A stretch of 64,000 bases of DNA from Zygaena filipendulae (lineage: Eukaryota > Arthropoda > Insecta > Lepidoptera > Zygaenidae), in contig OU015672.1 in NCBI GenBank assembly GCA_907165275.2, positions 3,020,501-3,084,500 of the forward strand. The letters are read 5' to 3'. The notes under the pieces are model-generated. The model was not told the DNA's origin and did not search any database. It was given only the letters and a program-made list of their open reading frames with translations. Made by a program: the position numbers and the translations under genes. Positions 10,730 through 21,697 of the stretch are shown here, piece after piece (within the stretch, counting starts at the first letter, position 1; the number at the start of each line of letters is the position of its first letter).

Positions 10730-12694
10730 CGCACGGTGTGGAATAAGGACGAAATTTCGGACATGGTGTTTTTATTACAGAATTGGGTAGTCATTAAACA
10801 TAGAAAAGGTAGAGTAGAACTTCCGTGTGCTAATTATGCATATCTTCAGAGTTATGAATTTTTGAAAAATCCATTTTTTTGGGCCGTAAAGTGAAAAAAA
10901 AATCGCTTGTCTGAAACTATAGGTTTTATTGATAATTTGATTCCAGAATATATAAGAGTAAGCAAGGTTGCATTTTGGGAGAATTTTCAACTTTCCAGAG
11001 CAACTACAACAAGAGTTATTAAGTTTTTTAAATTTTTCGTTTTTATTTTTTTTCTCTTATACTATGTCGCATTAGCAAGAATGGTTTACGTATTATATAC
11101 CCCAGACTATGATCAATATGTGACAAAAAAATCGAACGCTAATCCCGAGTGGTATGGGAGTTAGAGGTACCTACTTTAATATTTTCGTTAGGGTTGCCAA
11201 AATTTTCGGCACAAGTTTTACCGAAAAGTTTATGGACGGCATGAACTATATTCCACCTTTTATAGTACATTGCATAAAAATAAACCTTTTTCATAGACTC
11301 TAATAGTCACTGGTGTATAGTCCTTGATATTATCAAGGTTTTAAATTTGTACATATTATTTCAAGTCGCAACAGTACTTGTGTTATTAGACAACCAACCG
11401 AAAAATGATAGAAACAAAATTTACATAATAACTCCTCAGGTATACTATAGCTTCATATCAGTTAAAGAGATTTTAGAATCAGTTTCGTAGCGTTTGGGTT
11501 TACCCATAACAAAAAAAAAAATCTTTACTCTTCTTAGTAATTAGTCAATCTGCTTAAATGCCACTGAAGTAACTGACACTCGCTGTTTGTTCACTGTTCA
11601 ACAATTATCGTTATATTTTAACCAATTTAAACAAAACCTTGACAAATTATATAGGTACATAAACTTTCTTCATGATTCAGTAGTTTTCTAGTTTTCCAGA
11701 CAAACGCGGTGGAGGAATTTTTTTATAATATGTAGTGATTAAGGAGTAAGTAGAGGAGGTAAATAAGTAGATTTATATTTATACCTTATATTTTAAAAGG
11801 AAAAGTATAATAAAATTAAAATTAAAAGATTTCGTTGCTCATGATTATTTTCGTTATTTTACTGATTTTGCGTTGATGGTTGGTCTGTGACGGCTCCATG
11901 ATGCCTCACCCCCGTTCCTCCGGGGAACATGTATTAGTGAGGGGTTTTAACAATCAAGAGATTTCACTTCTGAAAAAAACATTATCGATGTTCATTCTTC
12001 GACTGTAAATTGTAAAATTTAGAAGTGAAATCCCTTAGTCTAACGAGGGTGGACCGCTTCTCAAACTACATGTTACCTTTCATTGGATCATCACACCTAT
12101 TTAAAAAACAAAACTGAATTGATATATTACCTACCTACAGCGAAGCACTACGTTACGCATGCGTACTATCACACTAACTTTGCATTGCAGTTTGTAACTT
12201 CAGTTTAGAAATAAGCAGGTCAAAACTCTAATTTTTATTGCCGAATCTTCAGTTGATTATAACTTCTATGCCCCGCGGGATTATCGTTCGGTTTTTTGTC
12301 ACATATTAATCATAGTCTGAGGGTATATAATACGTAAACCATTTTTGCTAATGCGACATAGTATAAGAGAAAAAAAAATAAAACGAAAAATTCAAAAAAC
12401 TTAATAACTCTTGTTATAGTTGCTCTGGAAAGTTGAAAATTCTCCTAAAATGCAACCTTACTTACTCTTATATATTCTGGAATCAAATTATCAATAAAAC
12501 CTATAGTTTCAGAGAAGCTATTTTTATTCACTTTGCGGCCCAAAAAAACATGGGTTTTTCAAAAATTCATAACTCTGAAGATATGCATAATTAGCACACG
12601 GAAGTTCTACTCTACCTTTTCTATGTTTAATGACTACCCAATTCTGTAATAAAAACACCATGTCCGAAATTTTGTCCTTATTCCACACCGTGCG
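10730..12694. mobile_element. Element with 418-bp inverted repeats (foldback-like DNA transposon)
   Basis: The arms 10730-11147 and 12276-12694 are inverted copies at roughly 90 percent identity by eye, starting CGCACGGTGTGGAATAAGG and ending at AATCCCG, with a 1128-bp centre. Long terminal inverted repeats around a short non-coding centre are the layout of foldback or non-autonomous DNA elements. The arms contain open stretches (for example 10763-10894), but they match no transposase I know. I could not define a target-site duplication, so the superfamily is open. The centre (11148-12275) is AT-rich and includes a small inverted pair, TTTCACTTCT near 11960 and AGAAGTGAAA near 12021. Confidence 0.75.
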
Positions 12695-13449
12695 TCGGTC
12701 ATTACTATCGGGCCGACTGCACTATCCCGAATTATGTTTGCCTGAATTCAGTTAAGTACAGATTTACACGGATTTGCTATATAATCTCACACAATCCATG
12801 GAATGCAAAGCATGGTAATATACTTTTTAATACAGTTGCTCAAAAAGTGGCGTATTGCAGGGACGTTTAGCGTTCGGGATGTGGGCTATTACATACTCGA
12901 GCTTTTTGTTTACCTTTCCCGAACTCGTGCGTTCTCTTTGCCAACTGTCAAAAATGGCGACACGACTTTGACACACTTTTTGCATTGCGAAACGTAGGTT
13001 TCGCATTACTAATACGACTAGCGCCATCTCTTGATCACAGTTGGAACTTAGTTGAGTTTGTTGTGTTTTTGATATTTTATTAAATTGCTTAATTTTTTCG
13101 TAACTGTATTAAAAATTGTTGTTCAGTACACGTGCGGAACCGTCATTGCAACTAGTTCCGACTGTCAACCCTCACCTTCGGCTGCGCCTCGGCTCGGGTA
13201 GACATTTGTCGGAACTCTTTGCAATGACAGGCTTTCCGCACTTATAATGAAATATACTATAGTCTGGCCATAAATACTGTTACAATTAAAAATAAACAAA
13301 ATATTACATTTGAATTTGGAATCTGTAATTTTTATGTGATTGTTCTCGTCTAGAGACACTATCTCGTCTATGCTCATATCCTGGTTTTTATTAAATAAGT
13401 TAATGGTAATTTCTACATTATAAATAAAAAGTTATTATTTTTTAAAATA
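12695..13449. other. Intergenic, no gene seen
   Basis: Mixed-composition DNA. A small GC-rich patch at 13165-13200 is flanked by near-inverted phrases: TCATTGCAACTAGTTCCGAC near 13142 and GTCGGAACTCTTTGCAATGA near 13208, with GTGCGGAA/TTCCGCAC outside them. This suggests a short MITE-like unit at about 13130-13240. No coding domain is seen. Confidence 0.45.
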
Positions 13450-13560
13450 ATGAATTTGTTTCATATATATCCATTCAGTAGTTTTTGCGTGAAAGAGTAA
13501 CAGACATCCATCCATCCATAAATACTTACAAACTTTCGTGTTTATAATATTAATAGGAAG
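13450..13560 (+). repeat. Fragment of the RTE/SINE-type 3' end repeat
   Basis: It contains CATTCAGTAGTTTTTGCGTG, AAAGAGTAACAGACATCCAT and TTTCGTGTTTATAATATTAA, the tail half of the same dispersed unit seen at 910-1335 and 7752-7950. Confidence 0.65.
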
Positions 13561-13739
13561 TAGGATTCTCACTGAGACACAATATTGTGTTATTAATTTG
13601 CTACTTATGAAATTTAACATGGTTTTTAAATTACTGATTGATTAGTTTGATGTTTGATTGATTAGTATTTAATAAATCATTAGCGATATGAATCAACATG
13701 CAATTTTGTTAGAAATCATTATAATTTCAAACTAATAAC

Positions 13740-14895
13740 AATAACATCACATCGACATGATTTTTATTTATTTTAATATTTAATTGGTGCGCCCCATTAT
13801 CTATTACTTGTTGCAATCGCGACCTCATGCTCATAACCATATTCCAGCACAACTCACTGCCACGCATCATCTCCCACGTTGAAGTCACCACTTCATCCAA
13901 ATTGGAGCTGGATCTCACTTCTGATGGGTCTCAATTGAGAACCATGTGCCCCCATAGGTTCTCAATTGGATTTAAATCGGGACTTTTAGAAGGCCACTCA
14001 ATAACAGTGAAGTTTTTTTGGATGTTTAGCCAATCTTGCACGAAACGCGCTCGGTGCACGGAGCAGTTCTCATGGACAAAGTAAATGTGTTCTTCTGGAT
14101 ATGCTACTCGCACACTCGGCAACATAACATTTTGCAACACATCCAGGTAACCTTCACCAGTATTGCGACCTCCTACTTCTATTAACTCACCGGGACCCAT
14201 CGATGACATCCAGCCCCAATATCCCAGAGTGATGCGATCACTAGACCTGCAAGGGAGAGTATTAATCTCCTTATAACGTTCGCCTGATCGTCTCTATAAT
14301 ATTTTGCGTCCGTCCTTATCAGATCTAAAAGTTTTTTCATCTGTAAATATTACAACATTGTTGCACCAATCAAAGTTTAAATACTGTGTCGCAAAATTAA
14401 TCCTGTTGACTTTGTGACCCTCGTTCAATGGAATTTTCTTCGCCGGCCGACGACATTTGAATCCAGCTGCACGCAAATGATTACGCACAGTTTGCAAAGT
14501 GACACCATGTCTAGTTGCCGTAGAACGGGTGGTTGCGAAGGGATTAGCACTATGTGTCGCCACAATGTCTTGATGATGACTTGAAACTGCCGTATATGCT
14601 GTAGCCGCTGGGCCAGGCCGATGGCGGTCCACATGCCCTTCGTCCGCATAGCGATGCACCCAGATTTGAACCGTACTCCTCTGTAAATAATAAAAAACTG
14701 CCTTCAACCAAACACTCATTTATAGTAGGTATTTGTAAACCAGTAAGCTACCTTTAAAAAGTCTAATGTGTCAAACAATTAAGTTTAAGTTATACTTACA
14801 GATATCATTAATCGACGTGCGATTTCACTTATAGAAATATTTTGCTCGTAAAGCACAATTATCTCTGCTCGTTGAAATGGTGTTAAATGACTCAT
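13740..14895 (-). pseudogene. Tc1/mariner-superfamily transposase with one intron, two stops
   Basis: Exon 1 (14895-14800) encodes 32 residues from MSHLTPFQRAEIIVLYEQ to ARRLMIS, a helix-turn-helix start. A GTAAGT donor and a TTATTTACAG acceptor bound a 119-bp intron (14799-14681). Exon 2 (14680-13740) resumes in frame with RSTVQIWVHRYADEGHVDRH, and includes a second helix-turn-helix (TLQTVRNHLRAAGF), IFTDEKTF with the first catalytic Asp, IYFVHENCSVHRA, and SPDLNPIENLWG with the third catalytic position as Glu. The second catalytic site reads HEN where active relatives have HDN. A TAG at 14294-14296 and a TGA at 13931-13933 break the frame. Terminal repeats were not resolved. It is an inactive copy of a spliced mariner lineage. 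Confidence 0.85.
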
Positions 14896-15085
14896 GACGA
14901 CGTTAAACAATTGTCATGTAGGCAGCAATATGGCCGTAAGCAATATGGAAGTTTTATAGGCGAAATACATATAGTTACTTTTTGAGGGTAATGGAAATCT
15001 TAAACGTTCATTAATAGGGCACAACATATTTTATAAGAGGGTATGATTAATAAATCCAACTGGCAGTTTATCTATTAACGCCTAA
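14896..15085. other. Spacer between mariner and the Harbinger-like element
   Basis: Probably mariner 5' non-coding sequence (CAGCAATATGGCCGTAAGCA near 14922) followed by host DNA. No gene. Confidence 0.4.
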
Positions 15086-15601
15086 GAGCGATGCCACACG
15101 GGCGTTGCAGCTGCGCTGCGTCGTCGCGCCGCGATGATTTCAACGCAGTGAATGCCACATGAGCGCTGCGTCGACGCTGCGTCAACGTAGTTAACTCCGT
15201 CGTCGCTGCGTTGGTGTAGGATGTCAGTCTTTGAACGACAATGGAGTTGAATAAAATCTTCATTTGATTTATCCCATAAAGGAGGTCTTTCTTGAACTAA
15301 TGAGATAAGATAATCTATATCAATATCTTCCGCACTCATTTTCACAATAAAATGTGCAATAACTGTCACCTTCAATATGCTAATAAATACTGCGCTGCCG
15401 CTCCGTCGTTTCAACGCAGCTCCCTTCCCCACCTCGTCTCTCACCTCTCCTTGTACGTTGCGCTTGCGTTGCGTCGCCTTCCGTCATTTCAACGCATCGT
15501 GTGGCATGTCGTTCAGATTTGTATGTAGAACAACGGAGCGTCACCGCTCAGTCGACGCAGCGCTAACGCAACGCACAGACAACGCCCGTGTGGCATCGCT
15601 C
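15086..15601. mobile_element. PIF/Harbinger-type non-autonomous element
   Basis: A 516-bp unit bounded by inverted repeats GAGCGATGCCACACGGGCGT and its complement ending ATCGCTC, flanked on both sides by TAA (15083-15085 and 15602-15604). A 3-bp TWA duplication is the PIF/Harbinger signature. Inside both arms are GC-rich sub-repeats of GCTGCGTC/GACGCAGC type that extend the stem well beyond the tips. The middle holds the start of a MADF-type protein, supporting descent from a Harbinger element that encoded the usual Myb/SANT-like accessory protein. Confidence 0.8.
15230..15339 (-). pseudogene. N-terminal remnant of a MADF-domain (Harbinger ORF1-like) protein
   Basis: From the ATG at 15339 the minus strand reads MSAEDIDIDYLISLVQERPP then LWDKSNEDF. 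This is the first helix of MADF domains (LI.LV..RP.LWDKS...). The frame then runs into the element's own terminal sub-repeats and has no domain content. MADF proteins bind DNA and are the usual second protein of PIF/Harbinger transposons. Only about 30 residues survive. Confidence 0.6.
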
Positions 15602-15696
15602 TAATGCACACACAAGTTCCGATTTAGCAATTTAGCGATACTAAGGCCTCGTTTCCCACAAGTTTTTAAATATCAATACAATTATGATATATCGAC

Positions 15697-16426
15697 CTCA
15701 GATGAAATAAAAACTCAAGACGGAGCGCTGTCAACAAAAAAGTGAAGCCGGTTTCATAAACATGTGTTGCCGTGCAGTGAAAACTTATTACCCAAAATTG
15801 TTAAGTTCTAGAAAGATGAATGGATAAGTAAATAGATAAGTTAGTAATTTTTTTAAGTTGTATACCTCGGTCGTATATTCGAGAACCTTAAAAATATAGG
15901 TTTCGAAGTTATGATAAATTATGGAAAATAAAAATTAACGCCTATTTTCACTAACATTAATTTTATGAATATTAAAAGTTAAAATCGAAATAGGTAAATG
16001 AATATGTAAATGAATATGTATAACGTAATGTAACACATTACGTTCCACGTCACATTAACTTACCCAAAAAACGGGGACTATTGTGACGCTCACTAGTAGC
16101 AACACTTAAGTTGTGGAAGTTTTGTGTTCCAAGTTGTCATAAATTAATAAAATTGATATTTTATTAAAAATGTGGTTCTATCCTGCTTTTTATTTTCCGA
16201 AGATTGGTTTTTGCACCCACTTACTACAAAATTCGGCATTTTTTCTTTAAAAATAGGAATTATTACAGCGTGACACTCCGCGCGCCGGAATAGCTCGACT
16301 GACAAGGTAAGGCATAGTTTCGTTATATGTGTGTACGTGTAACTGCATGTACACGCCGAGGCGTAGTTATATCGGCTTCACTTCTTTGTTCACAGCGCTC
16401 CGTCTTGACTTTTTATTTCGTCTGAG
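15697..16426. mobile_element. Inverted-repeat element with 54-bp termini
   Basis: The left arm 15697-15750 (CTCAGATGAAATAAAAACTC through GGAGCGCTGT to AAGTGAAGCCG) mirrors the right arm 16372-16426 (CGGCTTCACTT to ATTTCGTCTGAG). The 620-bp centre is AT-rich and contains a near-palindrome AACGTAATGTAACACATTAC at about 16021. CGACCT lies just outside both ends with different spacing, so no target duplication can be claimed. No coding sequence. A non-autonomous DNA transposon is the likely nature. Confidence 0.7.
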
Positions 16427-16441
16427 TTTTCGACCTGATCA

Positions 16442-16672
16442 GGGCCCTTATTCACTATTACCATAACAAGCCGCGCTAAGATAAGACGCCGCAAAAACTG
16501 TCTTTCCCTCGCAATCAAAGAAGTTTTACTGCAAAAAAATACATTAACAACGTTTCTTATGGCATAAAAAATAATATTTTCTAATATCTTGGCATCTAGA
16601 ACGTTTGGAAATGCGTTTTCGGGACGCGCATTATGGGCAAAGAATGTTGTTGGCCATAGTGAATAAGGGCCC
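16442..16672. mobile_element. 231-bp MITE with GGGCCCTTATTCACTAT termini
   Basis: The left end GGGCCCTTATTCACTATT and right end ATAGTGAATAAGGGCCC form an inverted pair of about 17 bp. The interior is non-coding. It sits 15 bp from the outer end of the previous inverted-repeat element, so the two form a small MITE cluster with the Harbinger-like unit. The target duplication is unclear. Confidence 0.75.
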
Positions 16673-17128
16673 AGAGGTTAGACATGTCTTATTCGCCGTT
16701 ACTTTAACACCTGCCTGTGCAATTATATATGATATTGTAAATAATATTGTTTATCAAGTTGCCATAGCGCGGCTCTGTGTGACACTTGCTTTACTGTGTC
16801 GATGTGTGTGTTAGCATGTTACTCTGATACAAAATATTTCGCACACATAGATCTGTATTAGTGTGCCCTGCATAGCTATCTATTTTGTTGTGTGTACCAA
16901 CATTAACGAGAACAATAGGGATGGCTACATGTAGTTCCTGATTAAATCGATATTGATAAATTATCATTAGGGCATCGTGGGCTTTATATCAGGTGAATGA
17001 AATCTACAACGGGGGAAAACATTTGTTGTAACAATGAAACAATAAATAATTATTTTTATTTATTTATTATTATTCCAATATTTTAGTTTTTCATGATGAT
17101 GATGATGTTATTTGGGAACTTAAATGAT
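16673..17128. other. Intergenic, no gene seen
   Basis: AT-rich, with a short ATGATG run near 17094-17110. It lies just downstream of the THAP pseudogene's last exon and may hold its 3' end. No other signal. Confidence 0.45.
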
Positions 17129-20100
17129 TTACTTCGCAGTGCCACCTTGTTGAGCCTTGTTTAAAATATCGGTAGAAATATCTTCAGAAAGCGATAACCT
17201 TTCGTTTATCTTCCGACATTCGTTCCTTATTAGTAAACTGTAACAAAAATGACTAGTGATATGATGTTAAATTAGCAAATTATATGATGTTGTAGCAAGG
17301 CAGTATAGGTAGGTAAGTATAGGTATCTTTAATTTCTTTCATATATATTTTTTTAATTTTCATATTCATCAAAGTACCTATAAGTATGGTTAAATCTTGA
17401 TTAACGAAAGTATAACTTCACTCAAATATTAATAGATAAGATAGATGTTACATAAACAACTTACCATTTCTTTAGACGACTTTTCTTTGTATTAAAGTCT
17501 TTGGTTTGGAAATGATCTCCACAGACATATTTTATATCCTGGAGTTTTTCGATTGGAATGTAAACTAAGTCTTCATTTCCAATATTTTTTTACCCATTGT
17601 CTACATCTGAAATTAAAATATCTATCAATCATGCAAGTACACTTAGAAACAAGATAGATATATTGTTATAATTATGTAACTAAATATTAATTATAGTTTT
17701 AAGTAATAATTATTAATCTAAACTTAACATAACCTAAAATTAATCTAAAATATATTATTAAAAGGAGTCCCTTTAGGCAAGGTTCCGAAGATACTGGCAG
17801 CGTTCCCCCTTTGAATAGCTAGGCTAATTCTTTGTGCGAGGTAGCTGCCAGCTCTTCGGTCTCCTGTGATGTCGACTAACCTTTTTGCTATTTCCTTAAA
17901 AAACCTTATAGCGCTAGGACCCCACGGACCAAGGGTCTCGACACCGAATGGCACAAAATCATATTAGCCTAGACCCCTGTATTTGCGTGCTTTAGTATTT
18001 TCAGCCGCTTCGCAGGCCGCACCGGCTCTGTTGTTGGTTCCATGTAGATGGGAAGGGGCCAGCGTGTCTGAACAGGTTGCATCCCATACTAGCACCCGCC
18101 CCATCTTCCATGGAATCAAACTCATACCGTCCGGTCTCTTGCCATCGTCTCTTTCAATGCCAGTCGGCTCAAGTAGACTTGGCACGTTGACGGTGGCAAG
18201 GGACCGGCGTATGATATCGTTAAGTGCGGCATGTCTCGAGAAGCGGCCTGCACTTTTTTGGCATGACAGTCCGTGATGTCCTAGCTTGTCGACATCACTG
18301 CCACAGGGACATTTATGAGGAGCGCAGACCGGGACCCCAAGCCGTAGACAGGTTGCGATTCGGAGCGTGTCAGGCTCAAGAAAAGTTCCTGTTCTTGACG
18401 AAGGGTACGCGTGGAGCCAGTAGCCGGCTTCATGCGCACCCACGGCCAAAAGCCTAGCACGCGTCGAACCTGTACTACAGCTCAAAAGAGTATCATATGT
18501 CAATTTGCAAATTATGTCGTCCCAGCTCCTCTGTGAATTTGGACAAACTGGAAAATTTTGACCTGGGCATGCAATTAAGAAAGCGTTCCTAGCTTCCTCC
18601 AAGCCAGCAATCTCAAAGTTTGAGAGTGATGCCCTTAAAATTTTACTTATGAGATTTGCTGAACTATGGATAGAAGATAGGAAGGCTGGTAGTGCGACAC
18701 TGGAAATTTTTCGGATCCCTAAACCACCATAACGTATGGGTAGGGATGCTTGAGTCCAAGATTTCTCGTTTAGCCTACATATTAAGAATCGATTCTAAGC
18801 TAATTTTGATTAAGTCGTCTACTTGTTTCAAAAGATCTGGGTAATTCCGAAAGGAGCAGCAACGGAGCACATAATTTATGTAAATTTTGGGACAAAAAGA
18901 CAGAATTTTAAGATGCAAAGTGCATAATGTGGACTAATTTCAAGGAGACGGTCGGCAGAGTTTTTAAATTTAGTAATTGAATTATTAAAAAATTCGGGAA
19001 TGGATTCATCAAAAATTGGAGAACCTAAAAGGTAAAGGGAATTACTGTTAACTATTTTAATATTTGGAGCCAAAATATTAAATATTTGTTTTGTGTCATT
19101 TAAATTTAAGTTGCGGTTATTTATAAAAAGTTCGCATTTGCTAAAATTAAGTTCCAAACCAATGGCTTCAAATTTATTTTGGATTAAAAAAAGGTCCGAA
19201 AGCACAGTATCCACATCACCTCCTAGAGTTCCGTCGTCCAAATACCAAACGTTGAATTTAGAATTTAAATTTTTGATTAACGGATTTATAGCCAAACTGA
19301 AAATTGCAGGCCCAAGGGGATCACCCTGTTGACAACCAACTTCCGAGGACAGTTCATTAGAACGATATAACAATTTTGTTGGGTCAGCGTAACTGAGAAG
19401 AAGATAATTGTATATTGCCGGTATATGTTGTTTTATTTCCGACAGCAGGGTATCCCTATTAACCGAATTAAAAGCATTTTTGACATCAATTTTGAGCAAC
19501 ACGTCAGGCTGACCGTAAGTTAGGAAAGAGCGTAAGGCATGGACGGATGCTTCACACCCTCCTTTTACAGCGAAGCCTAACTGTAACGGTTCAAATTCCG
19601 ATTTTAATTTTGGTAAAATATGTCGAACAGCAATTTTGGAGGCCAGACGTCGTAGTGTTGATCCAACAGCAATTGGTCTCACCCCTCCGTCCTTTTTGGT
19701 GAGGGCAATGAGGTTCGCACCGAAAAGAATGGGAACAATTTCTGGATTGACATTACCGGAATACATAAAGTTGATTAATTTAGTAAGATAGATAGTTCTT
19801 TATACAGAAGATGAGGTTCACTTTATTACAATATGATCATAATACTTAATGAAAACTGCAGTAATGAAAAAAGTATACGCAGCAGCAGCTATACAAAAAT
19901 ATTCCAAAATATTCACTATAAAACCATCATTAATTAAAGTTTATCGACTCACTTTATCGATAGTGAAGATTTACATCACTATGGTTTACAAACGTACAAA
20001 TATTTTTTCTCATTTTAAAAAGATATTATTTTAGTCTTGCTGATAGCTGAAGAGAACAAAATACTTTATTACTTTACTCAAGCTGTACTTACCGGTCTTC

Positions 20101-20213
20101 ATCTATAGGAAATTTCGTAATAAATTTCCTTTTATTTAAATTTTATCGACTATATCTTTTTCTGCAAATTACACCCGTACTACACCGTCTAATCGGTGCT
20201 ATTTTACTACACA
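17129..20213 (-). pseudogene. THAP-domain protein pseudogene, three exons
   Basis: Exon 1 (about 20213-20093) ends RKFITKFPIDEDR at a CG|GTAAGTAC donor. Exon 2 (17606-17465) begins after TTTCAG and completes the Arg codon, giving DRCRQWV, then IGNEDLVYIPIEKLQDIKYV and CGDHFQTKDFNTKKSRLKK. This is the C-terminal half of a THAP zinc finger with its C-x2-H (CGDH). It ends at G|GTAAGT. Exon 3 (17237-17129) follows TTGTTACAG and reads LLIRNECRKINERLSLSEDI then a short tail and a stop. A TAA in exon 1 and one extra A in exon 2's A-run break the frame. The LINE at 17745-19800 lies in intron 1. THAP domains bind DNA and occur both in host genes and in P-type transposons, so the origin is unresolved. 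Confidence 0.65.
17745..19800 (-). mobile_element. LINE with restriction-like endonuclease (R2/R4-like layout), degenerate
   Basis: The minus-strand pieces, in order, begin with reverse transcriptase at 19790-18876 (LTKKDGGVRPIAVGS, LLKIDVKNAFNS, CQQGDPLGPAIF, catalytic WYLDD, then the thumb). Next are QASLPIRYGGLGIRKISSVA with breaks at 18875-18603, and then a CCHC motif of C-x1-C-x8-H-x4-C form (CPCGSDVDKLGHHGLSC). A GRFSRHAALNDIIRRSL stretch leads to RPDGMSLIPWKMGRVLVWDA, resembling the PD-(D/E)XK nuclease of R2-class LINEs. The conserved tail VPFGVETLGPWGPSA and AIQRGNAASIFGTLPKG ends it. It is 5'-truncated, with at least a stop at 17961 and frameshifts near 18600-18880. It sits in an intron of the THAP pseudogene. 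I cannot name the clade from sequence alone. Confidence 0.75.
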
Positions 20214-20865
20214 ATCACAAGAAATTAGTTTTTAATAGTCACACTGCACTTTCAAAGCGCAAATCACCCAAATTTTTTAAAAATCTCACAATTATTTTCC
20301 CAAATAACATGTGTCGCAATGATGTCTGACAAACAGATGACAGATTGTAATGCTACTGCTCCACCTGCGTGTTAACGCGTAAATTAGTGCGCTAATTTAG
20401 ATGTGGCCAACATTTTAACGCGTTAACTTACTAACATTACCACGTTAGAGATTAACATCAACGTTAACGTTAACACGTTTACTGCGGCAAGTAAAATCAT
20501 AATACTTCATCTAGTGCGGCGGCGGGCCAAAATGCGCCCCCAATGATGTTTCCGCCAGTGCGTGAGTGGTCGATCTAGACCCACCAGCACTAGGATAGAT
20601 TAAATTGCTATAACTTTGTGGAAACATAATGTATACATTTTTTTTTTTATATTGTTAGAATGAGCTTGAACCCAACGTTCATAGGTTTGATTCGCCCCGG
20701 GATCTGCCAAACAAGAAATGAGAAATAAAGCAGGAAAAGCGGCAGGCCGATATCGACCTGAACCGCACTAGAAAGTATTTTTAGTAGTGACGGGACAGAG
20801 AAAAATAGGGGATATCGAAAATAAAACAGAATTATCGTAAAAGAACTGTAAAATGTTTTTATTTA
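20214..20865. other. Intergenic with a GTTAAC-rich patch
   Basis: At 20371-20484 GTTAAC, GCGTTAAC and AACGTTAACGTTAAC recur, giving a palindrome-rich stretch. A short GC-rich patch follows at 20516-20570. The phrase TACTGCTCCACCTGCGT at 20354 reappears in part and inverted near 28891. No coding sequence. Confidence 0.5.
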
Positions 20866-21095
20866 CTTATGCCTATCTTGGAAACATGTTACGCAAAGGT
20901 TTTGGTTGCATTTCCTGCAATATTTCTTTATTTTCTTTACTTTTTTTTTTTGCTTCGGTACTATTAAAGATTTTCCGCAGTCTGTCGTAGCACCCTGCAC
21001 AATTTCTTCGTTTAGCGCTCATTTCAAGAACATGGTCATTGTCCTTAGGTTTTACTTGATTTTCTGAAATGAATTTTTTTGCCTAATTCCGTGTG
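20866..21095 (-). pseudogene. piggyBac transposase C-terminal zinc-finger fragment
   Basis: The minus strand reads SENQVKPKDNDHVLEMSAKR, then RNCAGCYDRLRKIFNSTEA. After a frameshift in an A-run near 20942-20952 it reads KKIKKYCRKCNQNLCVTCFQ and DRHK before a stop. The C..C...C..C....LC..CF..H arrangement is the cysteine-rich C-terminal domain of piggyBac transposases, which binds the element ends. The catalytic region is absent; the LINE piece to the right begins instead. Confidence 0.75.
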
Positions 21096-21109
21096 ATTTA
21101 TTAAACATT

Positions 21110-21697
21110 GAGTTTTACCACAGAACTCGCGAAATTGATGAACGGCTGACATTTAAACATCATTACGACTACATAATCGAAAGAGCTAATAAAATATTAG
21201 GTTTTATATCTCGAGTCACAAAAAGTCTCAAGAAACATAATAGCCTTTTATACCTGTATAAGAGTCTAGTACGCAGTATATTGGAATATGGTTCTCCGAT
21301 TTGGTCCCCATACTATTCTGTGCATACGGCTAGCATTGAAAATGTCCAGAAAAAATGCTTAAAAATACTTTGCTTTAGATATAGTCTGGGTAGAGAACGC
21401 CTGTCTTACGACATAAAACTATCTAAGTTTAATATTACTTCTCTCGAAACCCGACGTAAAGTGGCTGATCTCTCCTGCTTGTATAAACTACTGCACTCGA
21501 TTATTGATTCTCCATATCTCCTATCATTAATAAACATTAATACATGCCACATGACCCGGTCTTCGCCAACTTTTGCACTACGTACATATAAAAACAATAC
21601 CTCTTTTTATAACCCATTAGTCAGAATGTGTCGAACATACAACGAATTGCTTAAGGTGAACAATTTCTACAATCCATTCCAGTCTGTTTTTGATTAA
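21110..21697 (+). pseudogene. LINE reverse-transcriptase C-terminus (plus strand)
   Basis: The plus strand encodes ERLTFKHHYDYIIERANKIL, SLVRSILEYGSPIWSPYYSV and a tail ending NPFQSVFD before a stop at 21695-21697. This is the region after the polymerase fingers in jockey/R1-like LINEs (LTF..H......A...LGF..R......LYKSLVR..LEYGS..W). It is the converse orientation of the LINE that begins at once to its right, and the two frames overlap over about 40 bp. It lacks the polymerase core and any 3'UTR. Confidence 0.7.

Noticed and set aside
16605..16814. Possible short membrane protein
   Set aside because: It starts inside the 231-bp MITE and ends in plain intergenic DNA; chance ORF.
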